Shown piece by piece: positions 54,295 to 63,264 of a stretch of 64,000 nt of DNA. The first letter of the stretch is position 1; every line of letters starts with the position of its first letter. The translations under genes and the position numbers were made by a program. The stretch is from JAEXOD01 sp963667875 (GTDB taxonomy: Bacteria > Bacteroidota > Ignavibacteria > Ignavibacteriales > Melioribacteraceae): NCBI GenBank assembly GCA_963667875.2, contig CAXXGC010000003.1, forward strand, positions 372,001 through 436,000. Direction: 5' to 3'. The notes under the pieces were generated by a model. That model saw only the letters and a list, made by a program, of their open reading frames with translations, ran no database searches and had not been told where the DNA came from.

Positions 54295-55098
54295 ATGATT
54301 CCGCAGATTATTAAAGATTTTATTGATAATACTATAAAAATATTAAGTGAAGATAAAAGAATTGTTGGTATTACTGCAGGGGGTTCATATAAAACAAACA
54401 ATATGGATGAGTTTTCAGATATTGATTTGATTATTGTTATTGACCCATTGTTTTTTGAAGATGTAATGCTGACGAAAAATAATATTGCTGAAGGATTGGG
54501 AAAAACTCTTTCCGTATTTACAGGTGAACATGTTGGTGAAAAAAGATTACTTATTTGTCTATACGGGCCTCCATTATTACACGTAGATCTCAAATTTGTA
54601 TCTTTGGACGACTTATCGTACAGAATTGAAGAACCTGTGATTTTATGGGAGCGGGAAAATTTTGTTTCAAATAAAATAAAATTTTCAAAAGATAAATATC
54701 CGTTACCTGATTTACAATGGATTGAAGACAGATTTTGGGTTTGGATACATTATGCGACAACTAAAATTGGAAGAGGTGAATTATTTGAGACAATTGAATT
54801 TATTTCATTTTTAAGGCAGACTGTTATTGGTCCGCTTACATTAATGAAAAATGGCAAATTACCACGTGGAGTTAGAAAAATTGAATACGATGCGAAAAAC
54901 GATTTACCGGTTTTAATAAAAACAGTTGCATCTTACAATATTCAAAGCTGCGGGGAATCGATAAAAACCTTAATAAAGCTTTATGTGGAATTGCGGGATT
55001 TATTTAAAGATGAAGGATTTGTTTTTCGTTCGGATGCTCAAAAATATTCTATAATTTATTTGGATGAAATTTTGGATAATTATTCAAAACTGGATTAA
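54295..55098 (+). CDS. nucleotidyltransferase-domain protein
   Basis: This 267-residue soluble protein has a pol-beta-type nucleotidyltransferase fold near its N-terminus. The motif is TAGGSYKTNNMDEFSDIDLI, in which GGS and the DID aspartates are spaced as expected, and a third acid lies in LHVDLKFV. The C-terminal half is helical, as in aminoglycoside or other small-molecule adenylyltransferases. I chose ATG at 54295 because GGGAGG lies just before it; the upstream TTG is not credible. It is 19 bp after the FHA-ABC gene and probably in the same operon. The substrate is unknown. Confidence 0.85.
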   Translation: MIPQIIKDFIDNTIKILSEDKRIVGITAGGSYKTNNMDEFSDIDLIIVIDPLFFEDVMLTKNNIAEGLGKTLSVFTGEHVGEKRLLICLYGPPLLHVDLKFVSLDDLSYRIEEPVILWERENFVSNKIKFSKDKYPLPDLQWIEDRFWVWIHYATTKIGRGELFETIEFISFLRQTVIGPLTLMKNGKLPRGVRKIEYDAKNDLPVLIKTVASYNIQSCGESIKTLIKLYVELRDLFKDEGFVFRSDAQKYSIIYLDEILDNYSKLD

Positions 55099-55282
55099 TT
55101 TATCCACTTAAATATTATTTTATGGCAAAAAATATATAAATCTTAATATTCTTAAAAATCATAAAATAAAAATATAAATAATAGCCAAATACCGAAAATA
55201 ATAGAAAAAAAGTAAAAAAAGATTTGAAAGTTACAATGTAAACGTTTAATTTTATATTTCTAAACTAATAGAGAAAAAAATA

Positions 55283-57385
55283 ATGAATAAGTGTAAATAT
55301 TTATTGCTCATCTTATTGTGTAGTATTGCCCTAAATAACGTTGGAGGAAAATCGTTGAATATTCATCAACTTGGTTTTGCTGAAAAAATAACTAATGAAA
55401 CAAAGGATGTAAAAAATTTAGATTCGTTATATTCGAATAAAAAATTGGGCGTTTTTATTGATAATGGCAAAACATTTTTCAGGGTTTTTGCTCCTTCCAC
55501 AGTAGAGCTTAAATTATTTGTATTTTCAGATGTTGAAGATACAATTGGTACATCTTACGAAATGCAAAAAGATGCAGACGGTGTTTGGGAAGTTATTGTT
55601 GATGGTTCCTTGACCGGCAAATATTATGGTTTTAAATCGTATAAAGAAAATGACAACAGTAATGAATATAAACCTTTAATTGTTGATCCTTATGCAAAAG
55701 CAGTTGCCACTTTTACAACCTATATGAATCCAAGGAAATCAATTATAATTGATGATTCTTATGATTGGGGAAATGATAAGTGGATACAAAATGACTGGCG
55801 CGATTTAATAGTATATGAAATGCATATACGCGATTTAACCGCAGATAAATCTTCCGAATCTAAATATCCGGGTACCTATAAAGGACTTATAGAAAAAGGA
55901 ATTAAGGGCGGTATAAATTATATAAAATCACTTGGCGTTAATGCGGTTGAATTATTGCCATCGCAAGAATATGGAAATATTGAAATCCCCTATAAAAAAT
56001 CGATGGCTGCAAGATTTAATACATGGAATCCTTATGAACGTAATCATTGGGGATACATGACAAGTAACTTTTTTGCTCCGGCAGCTTATTATTCCGAAGA
56101 TTGGGATAATCTAAAGTTTAATACCTGGATGGGAAAAGAAGGAAAACAAGTTACTGAATTTAAAAACATGGTTAAAGCTTTTCATAAAGAAGGAATAGCT
56201 GTAATTATGGATGTGGTTTACAATCACTTATCGGAATATGAAACAGGAAACTTAAAAGAGCTTGATAGAGAATATTATTTTAGATTAGACGCAAACGGCA
56301 ATTATTTAGCCGAAAGCGGCTGCGGCAACGATTTAAAAACCGAAAGACCAATGCTGCGCCGGCTTATTGTTGAAAGTTTGTTATATTGGATGAAAGAATA
56401 CCATATTGACGGTTTTAGATTTGATTTGGCAAAATTAATTGATTGGGAAACTATTGAAGTTATTATTAGAGAAGCCCGAAAAATCAATCCTAATGTTGTA
56501 ATTGTTTGTGAACCATGGGGCGGCGGTTATGATCCTAAAGGTTTTTCATTACGCGAATGGGGAAGCTGGAATGACCAAATCCGTAATGGAGTTAAAGGTG
56601 AAAATCCGTTAAACGGATTAGGCTGGATATTTGGTAAATGGTACGGAAATAATAATCTTGATAGAATAAAAAGTTATGTTAATGGTACGTTAATAAGTGA
56701 TAAAGAAGGAATTTTCCAGAAAAAAGAACATTCGGTAAATTATTTAGAGTCACACGATGGTTATACTTTTGGTGATTTTGTTCGCATTGGATTAAACAGC
56801 AATGATACAGGCAAGGTTATTAGTGACGTTGAAAATTATTCTAAATTAAATAATAAACAGCTAAAAATAAATAAACTTGGTGCATTGTTTTTGTTTACTT
56901 CACAAGGTATGACAATGATTCATTCCGGACAAGAATTTTCGCGCAGTAAGGTGATTCCTAATGATGTTCTTGTTGATGATAGACATAAAGGTATGATTGA
57001 TCACAATACTTATAATAAAGATAATGGTGTAAATTACATTAATTATAATATTGCCGAAGCTAATAAGAATCTAGTTGATTATTATAAGGGATTAATATTA
57101 TTGCGTAAAACTTATGATGCATTCAGACATGCTGATAAAAATGATATTAAATTTATTGAAGATAAAAAAGACTTTTTCCTTGGGTATCAAATAGATTATA
57201 ATAAGGACAACTTTTTAGTTTATCTTAATGCTGATACTTCTAAGGCGGAAAAAATAACCTTACCAACCGGAAAATGGGATGTATTGGTTAATGGAGATAG
57301 TGCCGGAGTTGAATCGCTTCAAAAAGTATCGGGTAGCTTAAGTGTTAAACCAAGTACCGGTTTTGTATTAAAAAAACGCAAATAA
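55283..57385 (+). CDS. secreted GH13 pullulanase/debranching-type alpha-glucanase
   Basis: This 700-residue enzyme has a signal peptide (YLLLILLCSIALNNVGGK) and an N-terminal CBM48-like domain (FFRVFAPSTVELKLFVF). Its GH13 barrel has the four conserved regions: VIMDVVYNHL, the nucleophile in GFRFDLAKLID, the acid/base in VIVCEPWGGGYD and LESHDGYT. A C-terminal beta domain ends the protein. HWGYMTSNFFAPAAYYS corresponds to the pullulanase type I region. It likely hydrolyses alpha-1,6 bonds in pullulan or glycogen outside the cytoplasm. A VanX-like dipeptidase gene follows 6 bp later. Confidence 0.9.
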   Translation: MNKCKYLLLILLCSIALNNVGGKSLNIHQLGFAEKITNETKDVKNLDSLYSNKKLGVFIDNGKTFFRVFAPSTVELKLFVFSDVEDTIGTSYEMQKDADGVWEVIVDGSLTGKYYGFKSYKENDNSNEYKPLIVDPYAKAVATFTTYMNPRKSIIIDDSYDWGNDKWIQNDWRDLIVYEMHIRDLTADKSSESKYPGTYKGLIEKGIKGGINYIKSLGVNAVELLPSQEYGNIEIPYKKSMAARFNTWNPYERNHWGYMTSNFFAPAAYYSEDWDNLKFNTWMGKEGKQVTEFKNMVKAFHKEGIAVIMDVVYNHLSEYETGNLKELDREYYFRLDANGNYLAESGCGNDLKTERPMLRRLIVESLLYWMKEYHIDGFRFDLAKLIDWETIEVIIREARKINPNVVIVCEPWGGGYDPKGFSLREWGSWNDQIRNGVKGENPLNGLGWIFGKWYGNNNLDRIKSYVNGTLISDKEGIFQKKEHSVNYLESHDGYTFGDFVRIGLNSNDTGKVISDVENYSKLNNKQLKINKLGALFLFTSQGMTMIHSGQEFSRSKVIPNDVLVDDRHKGMIDHNTYNKDNGVNYINYNIAEANKNLVDYYKGLILLRKTYDAFRHADKNDIKFIEDKKDFFLGYQIDYNKDNFLVYLNADTSKAEKITLPTGKWDVLVNGDSAGVESLQKVSGSLSVKPSTGFVLKKRK

Positions 57386-57391
57386 GGATAA

Positions 57392-58000
57392 ATGATGATA
57401 AGGAAAATATTTATTTTAGCTTTTCTTGTTGCGGCAAGTTTTATTTATGCTCAAAACGATACTTCAATTGTTTATTTGAAAGATCTTGATCCTGCAATTG
57501 TATTTGATGTAAAATATGCTACCGCGGATAATTTTACAAAACAAGTTCTTTATCCAACCGGTAAAGTTTATGTACGTAAAGTTGTTGGCCAAAAATTAGC
57601 TTTAATCAATAAATTCCTAAAGGATAATTATAATTTAAGAATAAAGGTCTATGATGCTTATAGACCTTTATCTGTTCAAAAGATAATGTGGAAAATTATG
57701 CCGGATAACCGTTACGTGGCAGATCCTAAAAAGGGATCTCGTCATAACAGAGGGGCCGCGGTTGATTTAACATTAATTAATGATAAAGGGGAAGAACTTG
57801 ATATGGGAACCCCTTACGATGATTTTACGCAAAAGGCACATTCCACATATAAAGATTTACCTGCCGAAATTCTAAAAAATAGGGAAATTCTACAGAGTAC
57901 AATGATAAAGTTTGGGTTTGATCCTATTGAATCGGAATGGTGGCATTACGATTTTAAAGGCTGGTCTAAATTTGCTATTCTGGATACTCCAATAAAATAA
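57392..58000 (+). CDS. VanX-like D-alanyl-D-alanine dipeptidase (M15D), secreted
   Basis: This 202-residue zinc dipeptidase has a signal peptide (IRKIFILAFLVAASFIYAQ). The zinc ligands are in SRHNRGAAVDLTL (the SXHXXGXAXD motif) and the catalytic glutamate and third ligand are in ESEWWHYDF. YDAYRPLSVQ is typical of VanX and DdpX proteins. With a signal peptide it acts in the periplasm and probably recycles D-Ala-D-Ala from cell-wall turnover, and so does not confer vancomycin resistance. There is no vanH or vanA nearby. It is 6 bp downstream of the GH13 gene. Confidence 0.93.
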   Translation: MMIRKIFILAFLVAASFIYAQNDTSIVYLKDLDPAIVFDVKYATADNFTKQVLYPTGKVYVRKVVGQKLALINKFLKDNYNLRIKVYDAYRPLSVQKIMWKIMPDNRYVADPKKGSRHNRGAAVDLTLINDKGEELDMGTPYDDFTQKAHSTYKDLPAEILKNREILQSTMIKFGFDPIESEWWHYDFKGWSKFAILDTPIK

Positions 58001-58003
58001 AAG

Positions 58004-61000
58004 TTAATTAAAAACCGCTTTTTTAAGTGATTTTTCAATAGCCACTTTAAAAGTCATCAAATTAACAGGTTTGTGAAAAATATATTCAATTCCAAGTTCC
58101 TTATATTCTTCAATAGAGGAATTTGTTAAATCGCTGCTAAGTACAATAATTGGTGGTTTATATTTTAATTTGCTTTGGTTAACCTGTTTTACTAAATCAT
58201 ATCCATTCATAACAGGCATGTCGTGATCTGTAATAACTAAAGCAGGATAAGTTTGTTTTATTAATTCAAATGCTTCCTTACCGTTAACTGCTTCTAAAAT
58301 ATTATAATCGGGTAAAACACTTTTTAATAATTTTGAATATAATATCCTATCCGAATTAACATCATCAACTAATAAAATGTTAGTTGACGAAACGGGACAC
58401 GTAAAAATAAAAGTGGTTCCTTCACCAAATTTGCTTTCTACCCAAATATCGCCGCCATGTTTTTGTACAATATCATTAACTAATGATAAACCAAGTCCGC
58501 TTCCTTTTTCGCCGGAAGTACCTTGGAGGGTAAATTTTGTTTCAATTTTAAATAATTTGGATAAATTTTCCTCTTTTATACCCATTCCGGTATCTTGAAC
58601 TGAAAATTTTATCTGTTTTTTATCAATTACTCTAACTGCTGAAATTGTAATTGTGTCATTTTTTTTGCAAAACTTAATAGCATTGGAAATTAAATTATTA
58701 AAAACTTGAAATAATAAATTTTCATCCGCGTGAATATGTATATCTTTTTCAATTGTAGAAATTAAATTTATTCCTTTTTGAAGAGCTGCGCCTGCTAATG
58801 CTTGTATTGATTTATTAACAATAGCTTTGGCGTTTAATCTTTCCGGTATAAATTCAATTCGGCCTGTTTGTATTCTTGTCCAATCAAGCAGGGAATTTAC
58901 AAGAGCAAGCATGTTTTGAGATGATTCTTGTATAAAAGAAATATACTGGACTTGTTTTTCTTCGCTTAATGTTCTATCGGAAAGCAATATGTCGGTAAAT
59001 CCAAGTATTGAACTAAACGGCGTGCGCAAATCGTGCGAAACAATAGATAGGAATCTATCTTTTGTATCGTTTAATTTTTTTAAGTTATCTGCTGAATTTT
59101 TTAAGTCTTCTTCATTTTTTTTAGTTATTGTAATATCACTTACTAATCCAAATAGTTTAGTTATAGAACCGTCATTTTCTCTAACAACAGAAATTTTGTT
59201 TTTAATCCAAATTATGTTGCCAACATTATTTAATATTCTATATTCAACTTCATCGGCCAAACGAATTGGGTCTTTATACAACCTTTGTAATTTGGAAATA
59301 ACATAACTTAAATCGTTAGGGTGTATTATTTTATACCATAATTTGGGATTATTAATAAACTCATCGGCACAATAACTGGTTATTTTATGGGCGGCCGCTG
59401 TATATAAAACAGTTGTTAATTTCCCCTCAATCTTTTCAGCCATCCAGATAAATTCGTTTATATTTTCGGTAATACTTCTGTATCTTTCTTCGGAAATTTG
59501 AATAACTTTTTGCGATTCTTTTTCTAAGGTAATATCTCGTACTAAAATTACAATCGAATATTCATTACCAATTTGATAATTACCGACAGAAAATTCGCAT
59601 AAAATCTTTTCTCCGTTTTTTCTAATTCCGGTTAATTCAAATCTGTTAGTTTCGCCGTTATTATTTATTAAATTTTCAAGAATTGTGAGAAAATAATTTC
59701 GTTCCGATTTATCAATAAAATCAACAGGGTTTTTTCCAATAATTTCCTGCGGATTTTCATATCCAAAAATATTTACAAAAGATTCGTTAACAATTTGTAA
59801 AGTGTTATTCGATTCAACAGCAATACCGTCCTTTGATGCCTCAAATACTGTTTTAATTAATAATAAATCTTTTTCGGATTTTTTTTGAATTGTAATGTCC
59901 GAAAAAATGCCGATATAATACTGAGGTAAATTTTGAAGATCATAAACCGGAGTAAAATTAGCTGAAACATAAATTTGATGTCCGTCCATCTTTTTTAACG
60001 GAAGTTCAATTGATGCAATTTTATTTTTGATGATATAACTGAAATCAAAATTATCAATTGGTAAAATATTTTTTTCAACTAAATCTACAATATTAAGTAC
60101 TAATGCGTCATTATACGAAATTTTAAATATTTCGGTAAAATGGGGATTTACATAAGTTATATTACCGTTTAAATCTAATGTACAAATAAATTCTTTACTG
60201 TTTGTAACAATACTGCGGTAATGTTCCTCGGAATATTTTATCTCTTTTTCTAAAGCATAACCTTCCGTAAAGTCAGTACAAATTAATATTATACTTGGAG
60301 GTGTTTCTTCATCAAACAACAGCATTTTGGAATCAATAATCATTTGAGATTTTTCGCTGTCATATACTTTAAGCTGGCTGGCCCAAAATTTATTTTTTAA
60401 TAAATCATTGTATAAAATTTCAAAATAATCTTTTGTAAAACTTGGGAATAATTCACCAATAAATTTGCCTATGTATAAAAATTCCTTGTTTTCAAAAAAT
60501 TTTAATGTATTTCTTGAAATGGAGATAATTGTACCATTTTCGTCTAATGTGATAATTGAATCGGCTAAATGAGCAGTTATTTGTTTTAATTTGTTTAATT
60601 CCGAAAACTGCTGCTCAAAATCTTTTTGATCTAAAATTTGGTTTGTAATATCTTTTAGTAAAATAAAAACCAGATTATTTATTTCAGAGTGTTCTTTAAA
60701 AGTTAAAAATACAGAATTAAAAATTATTTGCGATTTATGGTGGTTAAAATGCAGGTTGCTTACAGTATGTTCTAAATTTGAATGAAGATTAATATATATA
60801 CTTTCAAGCTCTTCTTTGGATTCTGATGAGAACAGGTCATAAATCAAATAATTTTTTGTATTAAAATCAGGCAAAATGTCGTTGGAAGCTGAAATTATTT
60901 TTCCGTTAAAATCGGTTATTAACCAGGTTGAATTTAATCTTTTAATTAAATCGGTAATAAGTTTTTCTTCGTTTCCGTAGGTTAAATCTTTTTTATTTAC

Positions 61001-61378
61001 TATTAAATCATCTAATATTAAAACACCACCCCTAAATCTTTCTTTAATAAAAATAGGTGCGCCTTTAATAGCAATTTTTAGTATTGAACCGTCTGCTTTT
61101 TTATTGGAATAAATTTCGTTTTCAAATGGTTCGTTAGATGAAATTTTTTGAATATAATTAATGATTATTTCTTGATTAAATAACCCGCATGTTAAAATGT
61201 TTTGGTTAATTAATTTCTGTCTTTGTATTTTATTTGTAACTCCATACCGCTGAAAATTACTATTTAAATATATAATATTAAGATGTTCGTCAAATATTAA
61301 AATTCCAATAGGTGAGTATTCAATTAAATCAAAAGAAATATCTCTATCAATTTGTGTTTCCATATTCAAAATATTCAT
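58004..61378 (-). CDS. multi-PAS hybrid sensor histidine kinase with receiver domain
   Basis: This 1,124-residue cytoplasmic protein has no membrane segment. It has about six consecutive PAS/PAC domains (from residue 12 to about 760, with repeated NGTITYVN- and LVRDIT-like ends). The HisKA histidine is in SIVSHDLRTPFSSILG near residue 785. The HATPase follows, with FNNLISNAIKF and KGSGLGLSLV, then a C-terminal receiver with phospho-acceptor in ALVITDHDMPVMNGYD. There is no output domain, so the signal must leave through the receiver or an external regulator. A second in-frame ATG five codons downstream is possible. It is convergent with the VanX-like gene by 3 bp and divergent from the YmdB-like gene. 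Confidence 0.93.
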   Translation of the reverse strand: MNILNMETQIDRDISFDLIEYSPIGILIFDEHLNIIYLNSNFQRYGVTNKIQRQKLINQNILTCGLFNQEIIINYIQKISSNEPFENEIYSNKKADGSILKIAIKGAPIFIKERFRGGVLILDDLIVNKKDLTYGNEEKLITDLIKRLNSTWLITDFNGKIISASNDILPDFNTKNYLIYDLFSSESKEELESIYINLHSNLEHTVSNLHFNHHKSQIIFNSVFLTFKEHSEINNLVFILLKDITNQILDQKDFEQQFSELNKLKQITAHLADSIITLDENGTIISISRNTLKFFENKEFLYIGKFIGELFPSFTKDYFEILYNDLLKNKFWASQLKVYDSEKSQMIIDSKMLLFDEETPPSIILICTDFTEGYALEKEIKYSEEHYRSIVTNSKEFICTLDLNGNITYVNPHFTEIFKISYNDALVLNIVDLVEKNILPIDNFDFSYIIKNKIASIELPLKKMDGHQIYVSANFTPVYDLQNLPQYYIGIFSDITIQKKSEKDLLLIKTVFEASKDGIAVESNNTLQIVNESFVNIFGYENPQEIIGKNPVDFIDKSERNYFLTILENLINNNGETNRFELTGIRKNGEKILCEFSVGNYQIGNEYSIVILVRDITLEKESQKVIQISEERYRSITENINEFIWMAEKIEGKLTTVLYTAAAHKITSYCADEFINNPKLWYKIIHPNDLSYVISKLQRLYKDPIRLADEVEYRILNNVGNIIWIKNKISVVRENDGSITKLFGLVSDITITKKNEEDLKNSADNLKKLNDTKDRFLSIVSHDLRTPFSSILGFTDILLSDRTLSEEKQVQYISFIQESSQNMLALVNSLLDWTRIQTGRIEFIPERLNAKAIVNKSIQALAGAALQKGINLISTIEKDIHIHADENLLFQVFNNLISNAIKFCKKNDTITISAVRVIDKKQIKFSVQDTGMGIKEENLSKLFKIETKFTLQGTSGEKGSGLGLSLVNDIVQKHGGDIWVESKFGEGTTFIFTCPVSSTNILLVDDVNSDRILYSKLLKSVLPDYNILEAVNGKEAFELIKQTYPALVITDHDMPVMNGYDLVKQVNQSKLKYKPPIIVLSSDLTNSSIEEYKELGIEYIFHKPVNLMTFKVAIEKSLKKAVFN

Positions 61379-61560
61379 TTACTTTAAATTATAATCTATA
61401 ATAATAACTAATTTTTGGAATAATTACACCTACAAAATAGAAGATTTTGTGCTTTGCAAATTTGTTTTTTAATTAAATCACAAAAAAATATCTAATTGAT
61501 TAATATAACTTTCGTAATTATTTGTTTTTCCATATATTTAGAGACAAATTTTGAGGTATA

Positions 61561-62361
61561 ATGTTAGTTAATATATTGTTTATTGGTGACTTAGTAGGTA
61601 CTCCGGGGTTAAATATAGTAGAAACTCTTTTACCTGCTGTAGTAAAAAAATATAAAGTTGATGTTGTTATAGCTAATGGCGAAAATGTTTCCGATGGAAA
61701 AGGCTGTACACCACGTGAAGGTAAAGCGTTATTTAACCTTGGTGTTAAAGTAATTACAGGTGGTAATCATACATGGGATAAACCTCAATCGCAGGATTAT
61801 CTTAAAAATGAACCAAGAAGTTTAAGACCGTTAAATTATCCTCGTGGAGCACACGGAAATGGTTATTATATATTGGATGAAGGCAAATATAAAATTGGTG
61901 TGTTAAATCTGCAAGGAAGAGCATTTATGCCCGCAATTGATTGTCCGTTCAGAATTGGTGAAGCGGCTATTAAAAAAATCAGTCAGGAAACAAAAATAAT
62001 TATTGTAGATTTTCATGCGGAAGCTACAGCCGAAAAAATTGCTTTTACTTATTATGTGGATGGTACCGTAAGTGCGGTTTTTGGTACTCATACGCATGTG
62101 CAAACATCCGATGAGAGGATATTTACAAAAGGTACAGGTTATATAACAGATGTTGGTATGACGGGCCCGTACGATTCCGTAATTGGAATGAAAACAGATG
62201 CCGCTATAAATAGATTTTTATATGCAACTCCGCAAAAATATATGTCCGGCACAGATAATTTACATTTTAGTGCTGTTTGTGTAACAGTTGATTCCGAAAC
62301 AGGGAAATGTGTAGAAATTGAAAGAATATTTTTACCTGAATTTGACAAAAAACAAGTATGA
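61561..62361 (+). CDS. YmdB-family metallophosphoesterase
   Basis: This 266-residue cytoplasmic phosphodiesterase belongs to the TIGR00282/YmdB family; characterised members hydrolyse 2',3'-cyclic nucleotides. Metal-binding motifs are visible: FIGDLVGTPGL, IANGENVSDGKGCTP, GGNHTWDK, VDFHAEATAEK and VFGTHTHVQTSDE. The length is typical. In many bacteria this gene is near rny (RNase Y), which is not in this window. It is 7 bp upstream of folD. Confidence 0.94.
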   Translation: MLVNILFIGDLVGTPGLNIVETLLPAVVKKYKVDVVIANGENVSDGKGCTPREGKALFNLGVKVITGGNHTWDKPQSQDYLKNEPRSLRPLNYPRGAHGNGYYILDEGKYKIGVLNLQGRAFMPAIDCPFRIGEAAIKKISQETKIIIVDFHAEATAEKIAFTYYVDGTVSAVFGTHTHVQTSDERIFTKGTGYITDVGMTGPYDSVIGMKTDAAINRFLYATPQKYMSGTDNLHFSAVCVTVDSETGKCVEIERIFLPEFDKKQV

Positions 62362-62368
62362 GCTATAA

Positions 62369-63256
62369 ATGATTTTAATTGATGGTAAAAAAGTTGCTTC
62401 TGAAATTAAAAAAGAACTGACTGAAAGGGTTGGTAATCTTAAACAAAAATACGGATTAGTTCCCGGTTTGGTAACTATATTAGTAGGGGATAGTCCGGCT
62501 TCACAATCGTACGTAAAAAGTAAAATTAAATCGTGTGAAGAAATTGGCATGTTTTCGGTGTTGGAAAAACACGATGCCGATATGAGTGAAGAAAAATTAT
62601 TAGAATTGATAGAATATTATAATAATTTAGATACTATACATGGTATTTTAGTACAGCTTCCTGTGCCTAAACATATCAATGAAAATAAGATAATAGAAGC
62701 CATAAACCCATTAAAAGATGTTGACGGTTTTCATCCAATAAGCATTGGTAATTTGGTAATTGGTAAAGAAACCTATTATCCTTGTACACCGTACGGTATA
62801 CTTGAACTTCTGAAACGATATAATATTGAAACAAAAGGTAAACATTGTGTAGTTGTTGGAAGAAGTAATATTGTTGGTAAACCTATAGCTAATATGATGC
62901 TGCAAAAAAAAGAAGGTGCTAATGCTATTGTTACAATATGCCATTCGGCAGCTAAGGATTTAAGTGTTTATACCAAAACCGCGGATATTTTAATTGCTGC
63001 AATAGGCAGTCCTAATTTTATTACCGGCAATATGGTAAAAGAAGGTGTTGTAATAATTGATGTTGGTATTAATAGAGTTGAAGACTTGTCAGCAGCCAAA
63101 GGATATAAAATAGTTGGTGATGTTGATTTTAAATCAGTTTCAGAAAAATCATCATATTTTACTCCGGTTCCGGGAGGTGTTGGACTAATGACAGTTGCAA
63201 TGTTAATGAAAAATACTTGTACCGCATTTTGTAGAATAAATAATATTAACGAGTAG
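62369..63256 (+). CDS. folD: bifunctional methylenetetrahydrofolate dehydrogenase/cyclohydrolase
   Basis: This 295-residue cytoplasmic enzyme interconverts methylene- and formyl-tetrahydrofolate, supplying formyl groups for purines and initiator tRNA. The active-site SQSYVKSKIKSCEEIG has the catalytic lysine. GILVQLPVPKHI, DVDGFHPISIG, the NAD(P)-binding VVVGRSNIVGKP and the final VPGGVGLMTVAML are all canonical. It lies 8 bp upstream of deoC. Formyl-folate use links it to fmt and the pur genes in this window. Confidence 0.97.
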   Translation: MILIDGKKVASEIKKELTERVGNLKQKYGLVPGLVTILVGDSPASQSYVKSKIKSCEEIGMFSVLEKHDADMSEEKLLELIEYYNNLDTIHGILVQLPVPKHINENKIIEAINPLKDVDGFHPISIGNLVIGKETYYPCTPYGILELLKRYNIETKGKHCVVVGRSNIVGKPIANMMLQKKEGANAIVTICHSAAKDLSVYTKTADILIAAIGSPNFITGNMVKEGVVIIDVGINRVEDLSAAKGYKIVGDVDFKSVSEKSSYFTPVPGGVGLMTVAMLMKNTCTAFCRINNINE

Positions 63257-63264
63257 AGTGAAAA

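Noticed and set aside
57392..58000. VanX-like gene as a vancomycin-resistance determinant
   Set aside because: No vanH, vanA or vanRS is nearby and the protein has a signal peptide, so cell-wall dipeptide recycling is more likely.
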